Positions 10,477 through 20,023 of a stretch of 64,000 bases of DNA are shown here, piece by piece (position 1 is the first letter of the stretch; each line of letters begins with the position of its first letter). This DNA comes from Budvicia aquatica DSM 5075 = ATCC 35567 (GTDB lineage Bacteria > Pseudomonadota > Gammaproteobacteria > Enterobacterales > Enterobacteriaceae), in assembly GCF_000427805.1 (NCBI RefSeq), contig NZ_ATYS01000025.1, positions 20,624 to 84,623 on the forward strand, given 5' to 3'. Under the pieces are notes generated by a model. The model was not told where the DNA came from. It did not search any database and saw only the letters and a program-made list of their open reading frames with translations. A program made the position numbers and the translations under genes.

Positions 10477-10745
10477 AGTAGCAAATTTCATATCTAAGCG
10501 GTGCTTTGTAACCCTACCTATTCTTAATTCTTTTACTATGTAATTTTTTCATATAAAAGAAGAGTTAATTTAAATTATCATCATGATTTATAATGAATAA
10601 TTAGCTTTTCTAACTGATATGGTATCTGAATGTAATCGGTAAAGCTTATGAGGTAAATCAGCTTTTGACCAATTCTCCTCAAAATAAATATAATTCTATT
10701 CTTTTATGTATCAATGTTAATAATAACCTTGGGCAATAACTTGAG

Positions 10746-12044
10746 TTATTGAATTTCAGTTTTAAAGCTATTTATACTTTTCATATCATTAAGTGCCTGT
10801 TCAACAAATAAATAGGCAATACCCATTACCTGTTTTTGGCGAGACAGTTGGCCGAAAATTATATTTGTGGCATTGGTTCTTACTGCATCAGTTTGATCAA
10901 ATGGATTAAATCCAGTTTGTTCCTGAATAATATCTAACCATTCATTACCAAATCCACAGCTACGCCCGTAAAAATATATCCGGTTAATATTAAGTATATT
11001 AAGAAAATTATATAGGCTAAGACCAATGGCTTTTGCCGCATTGCTGACTAATGGCCTAAGATCTTCATCTCCCAAATGGTAATGTTTGATTAACCAATCG
11101 GTAGTCGGCGTTCTTAATACCCGATCCTGGTGGTGCCCTCTGGAGTGGCTTTTTAATATCATGCGCGCCTTTTTCTTTAAGGCTGATAAAGAGGCAATTG
11201 TCTCTAAACATCCGTAGCGACCACAGGCACAGGCTGCGCCATCAGGGTCAATAATGGTATGACCAATTTGACCACTGCCATACAGGCTACCGCGGTAAAT
11301 TTGCTGGTTAATGACAAAGGATGAGCCAATGCCATAATCTACATTAATTACGCAAAAATCCTGATGATTAGAACCGTTTTGCCATTTTTCAGCCAGCGCC
11401 AGCATGATGCAGTCATTATCGATCAACAATTCGGTATTCAGCCGCTCTTCCAGCAGATATTTAATTTCAATCGGAGTATCCCACGGGGCCTGTGGCATAT
11501 TTTGTGATACGCCGGTGACCGGATTAACCTGACCATGAATCGATAGGGCTAGCCGTAACGGGAGCTGACGGTGCATATGGTGATATTCCCGGTACAGCTT
11601 TTCTATCTCTTCAAGTAACGCTTCCGGCGTTGTGGCTTTAATTGCAGTGAGCCTTAAAGGGGATTGGGCTGTGATTAGGCCATCGACTAATACGCTTTCA
11701 ATCATATATGGAGAGATATTCAGACACAGAATATAGCCATCGGGTGGGCGAATCTGATAACTACCGCCGCTTAACCCGCGGGAATGGAGGTTCTCCTGCC
11801 GGTGTAAAACTTTATTTTCTTGCTCAAGCTCATCCAGTATTTTGCTGATTGCCGGAATAGAAAGCTGTGAAAGTTTGGCCAGAGTAGATTTGCTGGCGAT
11901 TTTTTCCCGATACAGGATCTCCAGTAAAATTCTTTTATTGTAATGACGTATCCGATGATTATTTAGCCCGATGGGTGACACTTCACTAAACTCCGTTAAC
12001 TGTATTGCGTGAGCATTGTGCGTAATTCCTCTTATTGTGTCCAT
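10746..12044 (-). CDS. yphH: ROK-family transcriptional repressor (YphH type)
   Basis: This 432-aa regulator has an N-terminal winged helix-turn-helix at about residues 30-85 (STLAKLSQLSIPAISKILDELE) and a ROK sugar-binding domain. It carries the zinc motif: His262 in GHTIIDPDG and Cys272, Cys274 and Cys279 in CACGRYGCLE. It is transcribed divergently from yphG with only 53 bp between the starts, the same arrangement as E. coli yphH/yphG. It most likely represses the yphG operon and is released by a sugar. The name rests on family plus synteny. The N-terminus is somewhat longer than usual and an internal start is possible. Confidence 0.82.
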   Translation of the reverse strand: MDTIRGITHNAHAIQLTEFSEVSPIGLNNHRIRHYNKRILLEILYREKIASKSTLAKLSQLSIPAISKILDELEQENKVLHRQENLHSRGLSGGSYQIRPPDGYILCLNISPYMIESVLVDGLITAQSPLRLTAIKATTPEALLEEIEKLYREYHHMHRQLPLRLALSIHGQVNPVTGVSQNMPQAPWDTPIEIKYLLEERLNTELLIDNDCIMLALAEKWQNGSNHQDFCVINVDYGIGSSFVINQQIYRGSLYGSGQIGHTIIDPDGAACACGRYGCLETIASLSALKKKARMILKSHSRGHHQDRVLRTPTTDWLIKHYHLGDEDLRPLVSNAAKAIGLSLYNFLNILNINRIYFYGRSCGFGNEWLDIIQEQTGFNPFDQTDAVRTNATNIIFGQLSRQKQVMGIAYLFVEQALNDMKSINSFKTEIQ

Positions 12045-12097
12045 TAAACTGCCATATATGCAAATTTTAGTATCAATAGTTAAATTTAAGGGGATGT

Positions 12098-15000
12098 ATG
12101 AACCAGGTTAAGGTTTGGCAGCAAAGTGTTGATATTCCAACCTATGAAGTTGGCCCTCAGGATGAGAACCCGATGTTTTTAGAAAATCGGGTTTATCAGG
12201 GGTCATCGGGTGCGGTTTACCCTTATGGCGTGATAGACACCATTACCGGTGAGAAATCGCTTCGCCGCTATCAGGCAGTCTACTTAGAAAATGATTACAT
12301 TCGAATAATGCTGTTGCCTGAATTAGGCGGGCGCATTCAGCGGGCTTACGACAAAGTTAAACAACGGGATTTTGTTTATCATAACGAGGTGGTTAAACCC
12401 GCTCTGGTGGGGCTTATTGGCCCGTGGATTTCCGGTGGCATTGAGTTTAATTGGCCCCAGCACCATCGCCCGACCACCTATATGGCGATCGATGTTCAAA
12501 TTCAGCAGCATGATGATGGTGCTCAAACCGTCTGGCTGGGTGAAATTGAACCTATGCGTGGCCTTCAGGTGATGACGGGTTTTACCCTCTATCCCGACCG
12601 AGCGCTGGTTGAAATCAGTGCCAAAGTCTACAACGGTAACGACACCCCTCGTCATTTCCTGTGGTGGGCTAACCCGGCGGTGAAAGGCGGTGATGACCAC
12701 CAAAGCGTATTCCCGCCGGACGTAACCGCAGTATTCGATCACGGTAAACGTGACGTATCTTCTTTCCCCATTGCGCAGGGTACCTACTATAAGGTGGACT
12801 ATTCCGCCGGGGTTGATATCTCTCGCTATAAAAATATTCCGGTACCGACATCCTATATGGCCGGTAAATCGGACTATGACTTCGTCGGGGCATATAGCCA
12901 TGATGAGCAGGGCGGTTTATTGCATATTGCCGACCACCATGTTTCTCCGGGAAAGAAGCAGTGGACATGGGGCAACTGTGAATTTGGCCAAGCATGGGAC
13001 CGCAGCCTGACCGATGAGAACGGTCCTTATATTGAACTGATGACCGGCGTATTTACCGATAACCAACCTGATTTTACTTGGTTAGATGCCTATGAAGAGA
13101 AGCGCTTTGTTCAAAACTTCCTGCCTTACAATACGTTGGGAATGGTACAGAATGCCAATACTCAGGCGGCGCTTAAGTTAGAACGTCAGAATGGTCAACT
13201 GGTATGGGGAATATATGCGGTTTCACCACTGAACAATGCCCGTTTAATTATTGCTACTGAACGCGGCGATAATATTTTACTGGATCGTCCGGTGACGCTG
13301 GCGCCCTGTGAAGCGTTAATGGAAAATCTGGCGCAAACCACTGAGGATCGCCTGACCATCGTTCTGCTAGACCAACAGGGGCAGGAAGTTCTTCGCTATC
13401 TGGAACATTTAGCTCAGCCTGAACCCTTACCGAGTCCGGCAAGCGTACCGCTAAAACCGGCGTTGATTGCCAGCGCCGATGAAGCCTATTTTATTGGCCA
13501 GCACTTAGATCAGTATAACCATGCCAGCCGTTCAGCATTTGATTACTATCAGCGCGGGCTGGAGCTGGATTCCGGCGACTATCGCTGTAATTTAGCATTG
13601 GCAACGCTGGAATATAACAGAGCGAATTTCGAGCAGGCAATCGGCTACGCTGACAGTGCATTAACGCGGGCACATCGGCTGAATATTAATCCTCAGTGCG
13701 GTAAAGCCAGTTTGATCCGCGGCTGTGCCTATGAGCGTTTGGGTAATGTTGAACAGGCTTATGAAGACTTCTACCGGGCCACTTGGAGCGGTAACGGCAA
13801 AGAGGGTGGGTTCTACGGTCTGGCACGAATATCTAGCCGCCAGAAAAAATATCAACAGGCCCTGACCTTTACTGAAAATAGCCTGACATGCAATGGCGCG
13901 AACTATCATACGATTGCCCTAAAAGCCCTGTTATTACACAAGTTGGGGCAGTCTGAACAGAGCCTGAATTATATCGACCTTCAACTGGCAAGTTATCCGT
14001 TGAATTATGCCCTTTATTACCTGCGTTTGACCGTGACCGGTGCAGCAGCCGATGCTGAAAAACTACGTCAGGTAACCGGTGGCAGAGGAATCAATGCTTT
14101 ATCTATTGCCGGCTGGCTGGTCGAACTGGGCCAACAGGATTTGGCCTTGGATCTATTGACGGTGCTGGATAATCAGGAAACTCTGCCGCTGTATTTACGC
14201 GCCAGTCTGAGTAAACAGAACCTCTCTGCGACCGAGTATCAGGCTTTACTTCAACAGGCCCGAGATGCATTTAGCCACCGGGTACGCTTCCCTAATACAT
14301 TGATTGAAGTCCAAATGCTGACGGCACTAACAGAGTGCTATTTCGCTCAGTATTTACTGGGTTGCTTCTACTATAGCAAGCGTAATTACGCCAAGGCCGT
14401 TGCATTATGGGAGCGTTCAGCCGAGCTGGAACCGGGCTTTGCCGGTGTGTGGCGTAATCTTGGCGTTTACGCTTTCAATAAACAGCAAAATGGCGATAAG
14501 GCTGAGCAATATCTGAGCCGTGCGGTTGAACTTAGTCCCCATGATGCCCGGTTGTTGTTTGAGCTGGACTATCTGCGTAAGTTGAAAGGGCTGGCACCGC
14601 AACAGCGTTTGGCTGCCCTCGAACCGTACCAGAGCATTGTGCTTAAGCGTGACGACTTAACCGCGGAGCTGATTAGCCTGTTGCATATCTGTGGTAAGCC
14701 CGAGCTCGCCGCCCGCATCCTTTCACAACGGGACTTCCACCCATGGGAAGGCGGAGAAGGGAAAATTACCGGCCAGTATCTGATTAATCTCCAGCGCAGG
14801 GCATTTGACTTGTTGATGAACGGTCAGGCGCAACAGGCTCAGGCGCTGCTTCAGCAGGCTCTTCACTATCCTGAAAACTTCGGTGAAGGGCGTTTAGTTG
14901 GTCAGACTGATAACGATCTTTATTACTGGCTGGCGGTTTGCGCAGAGGCATTAAACGATCGTACATCGGCCCGGGATTTCTATCAAAAAGCGGCGCAGGG

Positions 15001-15391
15001 AAGCGGGCAGATCGGTGAGAGCAAGTACTACAACGATCAGCCGGTAGACTATCTGTTCTATCAGGGAATGGCCAAGGCTCAGTTGGGGCAAACTCAACAG
15101 GCTGAGCAGATCTTCTCTCAAATGCTTGATTGGGCCGACAAAGCTAAAGATCGGCCGTTTGAAGCCGACTTCTTTGCCGTGTCGCTACCGGATCTGGTGG
15201 TGTTAGACAGTGACGGGCAGCACAAGCACCAACAACACTGCCTGTTTGTCAAAACGCTGGCCTATCTGGGGCAGGGGAATACCCCACAGTTCAACGCATC
15301 ATTACAACAATTATTGGCATTGAATCCAAATCACGATAAGGCACACCTGTTTAGCCTGTTAGGTAACAGCTTGCTGGCCCGTGGAAACTAA
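12098..15391 (+). CDS. yphG: YphG-like protein, carbohydrate-binding-type N-terminal domain plus TPR repeats
   Basis: This 1097-aa protein follows E. coli YphG (about 1.1 kaa) over its length. The first ~420 residues form the DUF5107/DUF4380-type domain, related in fold to galactose mutarotases (PMFLENRVYQGSSGAVYPYG, GRIQRAYDKVKQRDFVYHNEV, GGIEFNWPQHHRPTT). The rest is a series of tetratricopeptide repeats (for example NLALATLEYNRANFEQAIGYADSAL and YYSKRNYAKAVALWERSAELEP). There is no signal peptide, so it is probably cytoplasmic. Its biochemical activity is not established. It opens an operon with a sugar porter and an aldose epimerase, so it probably acts on an imported sugar or glycoside. 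AAGGGG precedes the ATG. Confidence 0.88.
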   Translation: MNQVKVWQQSVDIPTYEVGPQDENPMFLENRVYQGSSGAVYPYGVIDTITGEKSLRRYQAVYLENDYIRIMLLPELGGRIQRAYDKVKQRDFVYHNEVVKPALVGLIGPWISGGIEFNWPQHHRPTTYMAIDVQIQQHDDGAQTVWLGEIEPMRGLQVMTGFTLYPDRALVEISAKVYNGNDTPRHFLWWANPAVKGGDDHQSVFPPDVTAVFDHGKRDVSSFPIAQGTYYKVDYSAGVDISRYKNIPVPTSYMAGKSDYDFVGAYSHDEQGGLLHIADHHVSPGKKQWTWGNCEFGQAWDRSLTDENGPYIELMTGVFTDNQPDFTWLDAYEEKRFVQNFLPYNTLGMVQNANTQAALKLERQNGQLVWGIYAVSPLNNARLIIATERGDNILLDRPVTLAPCEALMENLAQTTEDRLTIVLLDQQGQEVLRYLEHLAQPEPLPSPASVPLKPALIASADEAYFIGQHLDQYNHASRSAFDYYQRGLELDSGDYRCNLALATLEYNRANFEQAIGYADSALTRAHRLNINPQCGKASLIRGCAYERLGNVEQAYEDFYRATWSGNGKEGGFYGLARISSRQKKYQQALTFTENSLTCNGANYHTIALKALLLHKLGQSEQSLNYIDLQLASYPLNYALYYLRLTVTGAAADAEKLRQVTGGRGINALSIAGWLVELGQQDLALDLLTVLDNQETLPLYLRASLSKQNLSATEYQALLQQARDAFSHRVRFPNTLIEVQMLTALTECYFAQYLLGCFYYSKRNYAKAVALWERSAELEPGFAGVWRNLGVYAFNKQQNGDKAEQYLSRAVELSPHDARLLFELDYLRKLKGLAPQQRLAALEPYQSIVLKRDDLTAELISLLHICGKPELAARILSQRDFHPWEGGEGKITGQYLINLQRRAFDLLMNGQAQQAQALLQQALHYPENFGEGRLVGQTDNDLYYWLAVCAEALNDRTSARDFYQKAAQGSGQIGESKYYNDQPVDYLFYQGMAKAQLGQTQQAEQIFSQMLDWADKAKDRPFEADFFAVSLPDLVVLDSDGQHKHQQHCLFVKTLAYLGQGNTPQFNASLQQLLALNPNHDKAHLFSLLGNSLLARGN

Positions 15392-15417
15392 TCGGCTCTG
15401 TCCAAAAGGATAATGAG

Positions 15418-16854
15418 ATGAATAATAATACTAAATTAAATATGCCCTACGTTTGGATGATCTGTTTAGTAGCCGCCTGCGGTGGCCTGTTATTCGGTTA
15501 TGACTGGGTGGTAATCGGCGGGGCTAAGCCTTTCTATGAAGCCTATTTCCACATTACCGATCCGGCCGTTTCCGGCTGGGCGATGAGCTCGGCGCTGGTG
15601 GGGTGTGTGTTCGGTGCGGTTATTTCCGGCATGATTTCCGATCGCTTTGGCCGCCGGTTACCGTTATTGCTGGCGGCGGTGATGTTTACCGTTTCAGCAT
15701 GGGGAACCGCTGCCGCCAGCAGTTTCGATATGTTTATTATTTATCGGATCGTCGGTGGCGTTGGTATTGGTCTGGCATCGGCACTGTCACCGGTTTATAT
15801 CGCTGAAATCAGTCCGGCCGCCAAGCGCGGGCGGTTTGTTGCGGTTAACCAGTTAACCATCGTTATTGGCGTGCTGGCGGCTCAACTGATCAATTTGATG
15901 ATCGCTGAGCCGGTGGCCAGTCAGGCAACTCAGATGGATATCCTTAATAGCTGGAACGGTCAGACCGGATGGCGCTACATGTTTGGTTCAGGCATTGTCC
16001 CGGCGGTGGCATTTCTTTTACTGATGTTTGTTGTACCAGAGTCTCCGCGCTGGCTGGTGAAAGCCGGTCGTTATGAGCAGGCAAAAAAGGTCCTTAAGCG
16101 CATTGGTGATGAAGCTTATGCTGCCGCTACTCTGGCTGAAATTCGCCAGTCTATCGGTTCAGAGAAGCAGAAAGTACCTATGTCTGAACTGCTGGACCCG
16201 AAAGTCAGGCCGATCGTTGTCATTGGTATCGTATTGGCGGTATTCCAACAGTGGTGCGGGATTAACGTAATCTTTAACTATGCTCAGGAGATTTTTGCCT
16301 CAGCCGGATTTGATATTAACGACACCTTGAAGTCGATTGTTGCCACCGGTTTAATCAATCTGATCTTTACTATTTTGGCTCTGCCGCTGGTTGACCGCTT
16401 AGGCCGCCGTAAGTTGATGCTGATAGGATCGTTAGGATTAACCGTTATCTATGCACTGATTGCCAGCGCCTATGCGTTCGGTATTTTGGGGCTGCCGGTG
16501 CTGATTCTGGTTTTGGCCGCTATCGCGATTTATGTCCTGACGCTGGCGCCGGTAACATGGGTGCTGCTGTCAGAGATCTTCCCTAATCGGGTTCGTGGTA
16601 TGGCGATGGCAGTAGGGACTTTCTCGCTGTGGGTCGCCTGCTTCTTACTGACTTATACCTTCCCGCTACTGAATGCCAGCCTGGGCGCTTCAGGAAGTTT
16701 CTTGCTGTATGGCGTAATTTGTCTGATGGGCTTTATGTTTATTAAAGCTAAGGTGCCGGAGACTAAAGGCATCACGCTGGAAGCGCTGGAGACTTTGCTG
16801 GGCGGAAACCGAACCGTTGAGGTTAACGGGGTTGAAGAAGCGGAAGCTAAGTAG
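15418..16854 (+). CDS. Sugar porter, MFS (XylE/AraE/GalP type)
   Basis: This 478-aa 12-helix transporter carries the sugar-porter signatures: GGLLFGYD in helix 1, DRFGRR after helix 2, PVYIAEISPAAKRGR, PESPRWLV before the central loop, QQWCGINVIFNYA in helix 7, DRLGRRKLM and PETKGITLE at the C-terminal end. It should be a proton-coupled monosaccharide uniporter or symporter. It lies 26 bp after yphG in the same operon, where E. coli instead has the ABC transporter genes yphDEF. The substrate cannot be read from the sequence. Confidence 0.88.
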   Translation: MNNNTKLNMPYVWMICLVAACGGLLFGYDWVVIGGAKPFYEAYFHITDPAVSGWAMSSALVGCVFGAVISGMISDRFGRRLPLLLAAVMFTVSAWGTAAASSFDMFIIYRIVGGVGIGLASALSPVYIAEISPAAKRGRFVAVNQLTIVIGVLAAQLINLMIAEPVASQATQMDILNSWNGQTGWRYMFGSGIVPAVAFLLLMFVVPESPRWLVKAGRYEQAKKVLKRIGDEAYAAATLAEIRQSIGSEKQKVPMSELLDPKVRPIVVIGIVLAVFQQWCGINVIFNYAQEIFASAGFDINDTLKSIVATGLINLIFTILALPLVDRLGRRKLMLIGSLGLTVIYALIASAYAFGILGLPVLILVLAAIAIYVLTLAPVTWVLLSEIFPNRVRGMAMAVGTFSLWVACFLLTYTFPLLNASLGASGSFLLYGVICLMGFMFIKAKVPETKGITLEALETLLGGNRTVEVNGVEEAEAK

Positions 16855-16877
16855 TCTGGCTGCATATTATAGACCCT

Positions 16878-16905
16878 CGACAAGATCCCTTTGCGGATCT
16901 TGTCG
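16878..16905 (+). other. Intercistronic hairpin between sugar porter and epimerase
   Basis: A perfect 11-bp inverted repeat CGACAAGATCC/GGATCTTGTCG with a 6-base loop is not followed by a U-tract. It is more likely an RNA-processing or stabilising structure, or a weak attenuator, than a full terminator. Confidence 0.55.
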
Positions 16906-16947
16906 CATAAGTGGCTAATAAACCTGAAATACGGAGCACTACCGGGC

Positions 16948-17826
16948 ATGAACGATATTATCGAACTCAGTCATTCATCTCTCACCCTGCAACTTCGCTT
17001 GCAGGGGGCTGCCGTTTTAGGGCTATACGACGGCCAACAAAGCAAACGGCCTTTACTGCGGCCTGCGCCGGGCTTTGATGCTCCTATCGGGGAGTGTGCG
17101 CTATTTCCCATGCTACCGCTGGCTAATCGAGTTGAGGGCAATAGCTTTACTCGCCAAGGGCACCGTTACAAGCTACCGGACAGCGTGATGGACGATCGCT
17201 TCTTCTTACACGGTGATGGCTGGCTCAAACCCTGGACGTTAGTCGAGCAGCAAGAATCAACGGTCTGTTTGGCTTTAGAGTCTTGTGTTGAGGGTCTGTA
17301 TCACTATCAGGCCTATCTTCATTACGGGCTGATTGAAAACATATTTTATGCCACGCTTCAGTTAACCCATCTGGCTGAAACGCCTTTCCCATACGGTTTG
17401 GGCTTCCATCCGTTTCTGATGAAAACGCCGGCGGCCGAGTTGCAGTTTGAATGCGGTGGTTATTGGCCTGAGCGGGAGTTCCACTTACCGGGAAAATGGT
17501 GTTCTGAATTGCCGGATACTCTGGACTTCCAGCTACCGAAAAGCCCCGGCGATATCTGGATAAATAATGCTTTTTCTGACTGGCCGGGCTCGGTCAGCCT
17601 GCGCGATGAGATCTATGGTCATAGCCTGACAATGCACAGCGATGCTGACTATTTGATGGTTTATCAGCCAGCCGGTAAACAGGTCATGCCGTTTATCTGC
17701 CTGGAGCCGCAGACTCATCCGGTGAATGCGCATAATCATCCTCAGCTACCGGGGTTAAAACTATTACGCCGGGGCGAGAGCTGTACGCTGAATATGCAAA
17801 TTGTCAGTGAGGTTTTGGCTAAATAA
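16948..17826 (+). CDS. yphB: Aldose 1-epimerase family protein (YphB-like)
   Basis: This 292-aa protein has the galactose-mutarotase fold and visible active-site residues: His88 in LHGDGW, His154 in GFHPF and a likely catalytic Glu253 in CLEPQTHP. It interconverts alpha and beta anomers of an aldose. The sequence resembles E. coli YphB (290 aa), including FPLVPFANRV-like, GYWPERE and LDF motifs. The frame extends to 16891, but the ATG at 16948 follows GGAG and gives the family length. It is the last gene of the yphG operon. Confidence 0.85.
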   Translation: MNDIIELSHSSLTLQLRLQGAAVLGLYDGQQSKRPLLRPAPGFDAPIGECALFPMLPLANRVEGNSFTRQGHRYKLPDSVMDDRFFLHGDGWLKPWTLVEQQESTVCLALESCVEGLYHYQAYLHYGLIENIFYATLQLTHLAETPFPYGLGFHPFLMKTPAAELQFECGGYWPEREFHLPGKWCSELPDTLDFQLPKSPGDIWINNAFSDWPGSVSLRDEIYGHSLTMHSDADYLMVYQPAGKQVMPFICLEPQTHPVNAHNHPQLPGLKLLRRGESCTLNMQIVSEVLAK

Positions 17827-18052
17827 GGTTGGAGTAAAGCCAGTTTTTAACCGTGATGCCAGGCGATATCAGAAAATAGCGCTGTGCCGGGCATGGCGGA
17901 CTGTTCGGATGAGTCATGGCAATCCAACCGGACTGAAGGGCGGGTAACCGATAATATTGCCGCAAGCCCCCTCGATGGCTGAGGGCTAAACGGCGAATCA
18001 GTTCACTGCCTTTGACTCGTTCATTTGACCTGATACAGGATAATAGCGATGT
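17819..18052 (-). pseudogene. Remnant of a winged-helix C-terminal domain (Fic or AlbA-type regulator)
   Basis: A 77-codon open stretch with no acceptable start at its beginning reads ELIRRLALSHRGGLRQYY, LPALQSGWIAMTHPNSPP and AQRYFLISPG. The pattern (LxLxHR...Y..PAL..G.I.MT.P..P....QRY.L) is that of the winged-helix domain ending many Fic-domain and AlbA_2/ATPase-like regulators (typical LIEMTIPDKP, QKYRLT). The rest of such a protein is absent, so this looks like a decayed 3' end. It overlaps the end of the epimerase gene by 8 bp. The first in-frame ATG would leave only about 32 residues. Confidence 0.45.
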
Positions 18053-18328
18053 TTAAGTTCAATATCCTGCCCAGCTCACATTCTTGATGCAAATTTTTAG
18101 TTCTTAAACTCAATTCATAATCATATTTTTTGATTTAATAATCGACTCTATGACGTGAATCACCATTGTATCAACGCTAACTAATTGTAATTTTTCCAGC
18201 ATCAAATTTTTTGTTGCAGCACTGTAAATCATTTAGCTGGTCGATTAAGTCATTGCTCCTATACTGGCTACAGAAATAGAAATACTCTCATTATCCCACT
18301 CCCTACAAGGGAATTAAGGAGCTTCAAA

Positions 18329-18994
18329 ATGACACAACACACTTTCCGTGCTGAACCTTTTGCTCTGCCGTTTGATGTAAAAACGACTGCGCTGGTGATG
18401 ATCGATATGCAGCGTGACTTTGTTGAACCGGGTGGTTTTGGCGAGGCTCTAGGTAATGATGTTTCTCTGGTGCGTACGGCAATTAAGCCCTGCGGCACAG
18501 TGTTAGACGCCGCACGTCAAAGCAAAATGTTAGTTATTCATACCCGAGAAGGGCATCGGGCTGATTTGTCCGATTGCCCGCCGGCGAAGTTAACCCGTGG
18601 TGGCCAGACGTTTATTGGCACTGATGGCCCGATGGGGCGTATTTTAGTGCGCGGTGAGGCCGGCCACGACATTATCCCCGAGCTCTATCCTGTTGCCGGT
18701 GAGCCGGTGATTGATAAGCCGGGTAAAGGCGCATTCTATCAAACTGACCTGCACCTGATTTTACAAAACCACGGTATTAAAACCCTGATCGTTTGTGGTG
18801 TAACCACCGAAGTGTGCGTAACGACGACCGTACGTGAGGCCAACGACCGTGGCTATGAGTGCATTATTCCTCAAGACTGCGTCGGCTCTTACTTCCCGGA
18901 ATTCCAGAAGTATGCACTAGAGATGATTAAAGCTCAGGGCGCTATTTTTGGCTGGGTAAGTGATTCAGCCGCTATTGTCGATGGTCTAAAGTAA
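18329..18994 (+). CDS. Isochorismatase-type cysteine hydrolase, biuret-hydrolase-like
   Basis: This 221-aa cytoplasmic amidohydrolase has the Asp-Lys-Cys triad: Asp26 (MIDMQRDF), Lys130 (VIDKPGKG) and Cys163 (TTEVCVTT). Within the superfamily it most resembles rhizobial biuret hydrolase BiuH: HTREGHR at 71-77, GRILVRGE, DIIPELYP, DKPGKGAF and REANDRGYEC are nearly the same. BiuH converts biuret to allophanate and ammonia; related RutB acts on ureidoacrylate. AAGGAG precedes the ATG. It is first in a run with carbamoyl-transfer and carbamate-kinase genes, fitting a ureide substrate. Biuret specificity is inference. Confidence 0.85.
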   Translation: MTQHTFRAEPFALPFDVKTTALVMIDMQRDFVEPGGFGEALGNDVSLVRTAIKPCGTVLDAARQSKMLVIHTREGHRADLSDCPPAKLTRGGQTFIGTDGPMGRILVRGEAGHDIIPELYPVAGEPVIDKPGKGAFYQTDLHLILQNHGIKTLIVCGVTTEVCVTTTVREANDRGYECIIPQDCVGSYFPEFQKYALEMIKAQGAIFGWVSDSAAIVDGLK

Positions 18995-19022
18995 TACCGG
19001 CGTCAGAGCGGGAGATATAACC

Positions 19023-19901
19023 ATGATAGATACTACTAAGTTACCGGTACTTTCAGTCGGCTATTTGGTTAATTTTCCCGTTCAGGAAACCCATCGCTTT
19101 CAGGTGCATAGCTGCTTTGAACATGCGCTTAATCTGACAGCGGAAGACGGAAGCCTGCTGACGCTGTTAAGCCATCACTACCAAAATTTACCCGCGGCTA
19201 TTCGGGTTAATGCGCCCGACGGTTGGAACTGGGGTCAGGTGAGCTGTCGTGACAAGACTGTGGTAGCGCATAACAACGGGCTATTTGGTGATGGTTGGTC
19301 CGTCGATTTAAATCATGCCGTTTACTGGCGACCGGAGCCTTTAAGGGCGAATGCTAATCATCAGGCCCTGTTACAGGCCCAGCGCCACTACCCGGCGCTG
19401 GTGAATCAGTTAGTCGCTTATTGTTTGAATAGCCAGATAACTAGCAGCCTTCAGCTATTACCTGAGTGGCCTACTACAGGGCGATTACCTATTTTGGCAC
19501 TGAAAGACGATGGTCAGGCGCTGGAGTATCAGGTCTCTCAGCTAATCGGTTTTGGTCATGGCTTAACGCCGGACGGAGATGATTATTTGGTCGGCTATTT
19601 TGCCGCACTCTGGTCCTGGCAGCATTTGGCCGATGTTGCTGCTCATCTGGCTTTGCTAAGCCAAATTATCCACAGGCAACTGGGTAAAACCACCGATATT
19701 AGTCAGCACTATTTAACTCAGGCATTACAGGGACACTTCTCTGAGCCGGTTAGTCGACTGCTGGCAGCCGTTTTTAAGCGGGCATCAGCGGATGAGGTTT
19801 CATCTTCAGCCTATCAAGTAATGCAATTCGGCGCTTCTTCCGGAGTGGACTGTCTGGCCGGTTTATTACACGGATTACGTAGTCTGAAATCAATAAGTTA
19901 A
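19023..19901 (+). CDS. DUF2877 protein, putative subunit of an AllFGH/YahEFG-type carbamoyltransferase
   Basis: This 292-aa protein carries the DUF2877 hallmark GFGHGLTPDGDDYLVGYF at about residues 178-195 and ends FGASSGVDCLAGLLHGL. E. coli has two homologues, YlbF and YahE, each encoded with an FdrA-type and a DUF1116 protein. The YlbF set has, as I recall, been assigned as the oxamate carbamoyltransferase subunits AllF/AllG/AllH. GGGAGAT precedes the ATG, 28 bp after the hydrolase. It probably acts in a complex with the next two gene products. Confidence 0.82.
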   Translation: MIDTTKLPVLSVGYLVNFPVQETHRFQVHSCFEHALNLTAEDGSLLTLLSHHYQNLPAAIRVNAPDGWNWGQVSCRDKTVVAHNNGLFGDGWSVDLNHAVYWRPEPLRANANHQALLQAQRHYPALVNQLVAYCLNSQITSSLQLLPEWPTTGRLPILALKDDGQALEYQVSQLIGFGHGLTPDGDDYLVGYFAALWSWQHLADVAAHLALLSQIIHRQLGKTTDISQHYLTQALQGHFSEPVSRLLAAVFKRASADEVSSSAYQVMQFGASSGVDCLAGLLHGLRSLKSIS

Positions 19902-20023
19902 GTAGCAAATAACCACTAATACATTCTGTATGTTAATCGCTTCCGTAGAGACGGCAGCGCATCAACATAGCCATAACTTTGCCTGAAGAAAGTGAACAGG
20001 CATCTGAAACACAGGTAATAACG

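Noticed and set aside
10734..10751. Dyad CAATAACT-TG-AGTTATTG at the 3' end of yphH
   Set aside because: It is a perfect 8-bp inverted repeat but A/T-rich, overlapping the stop codon and without a T-tract; too weak to call a terminator.
12323..12901. 192-codon minus-strand frame inside yphG
   Set aside because: It lies wholly antisense to a strongly supported gene with full-length YphG similarity; the long frame is a by-product of codon bias.
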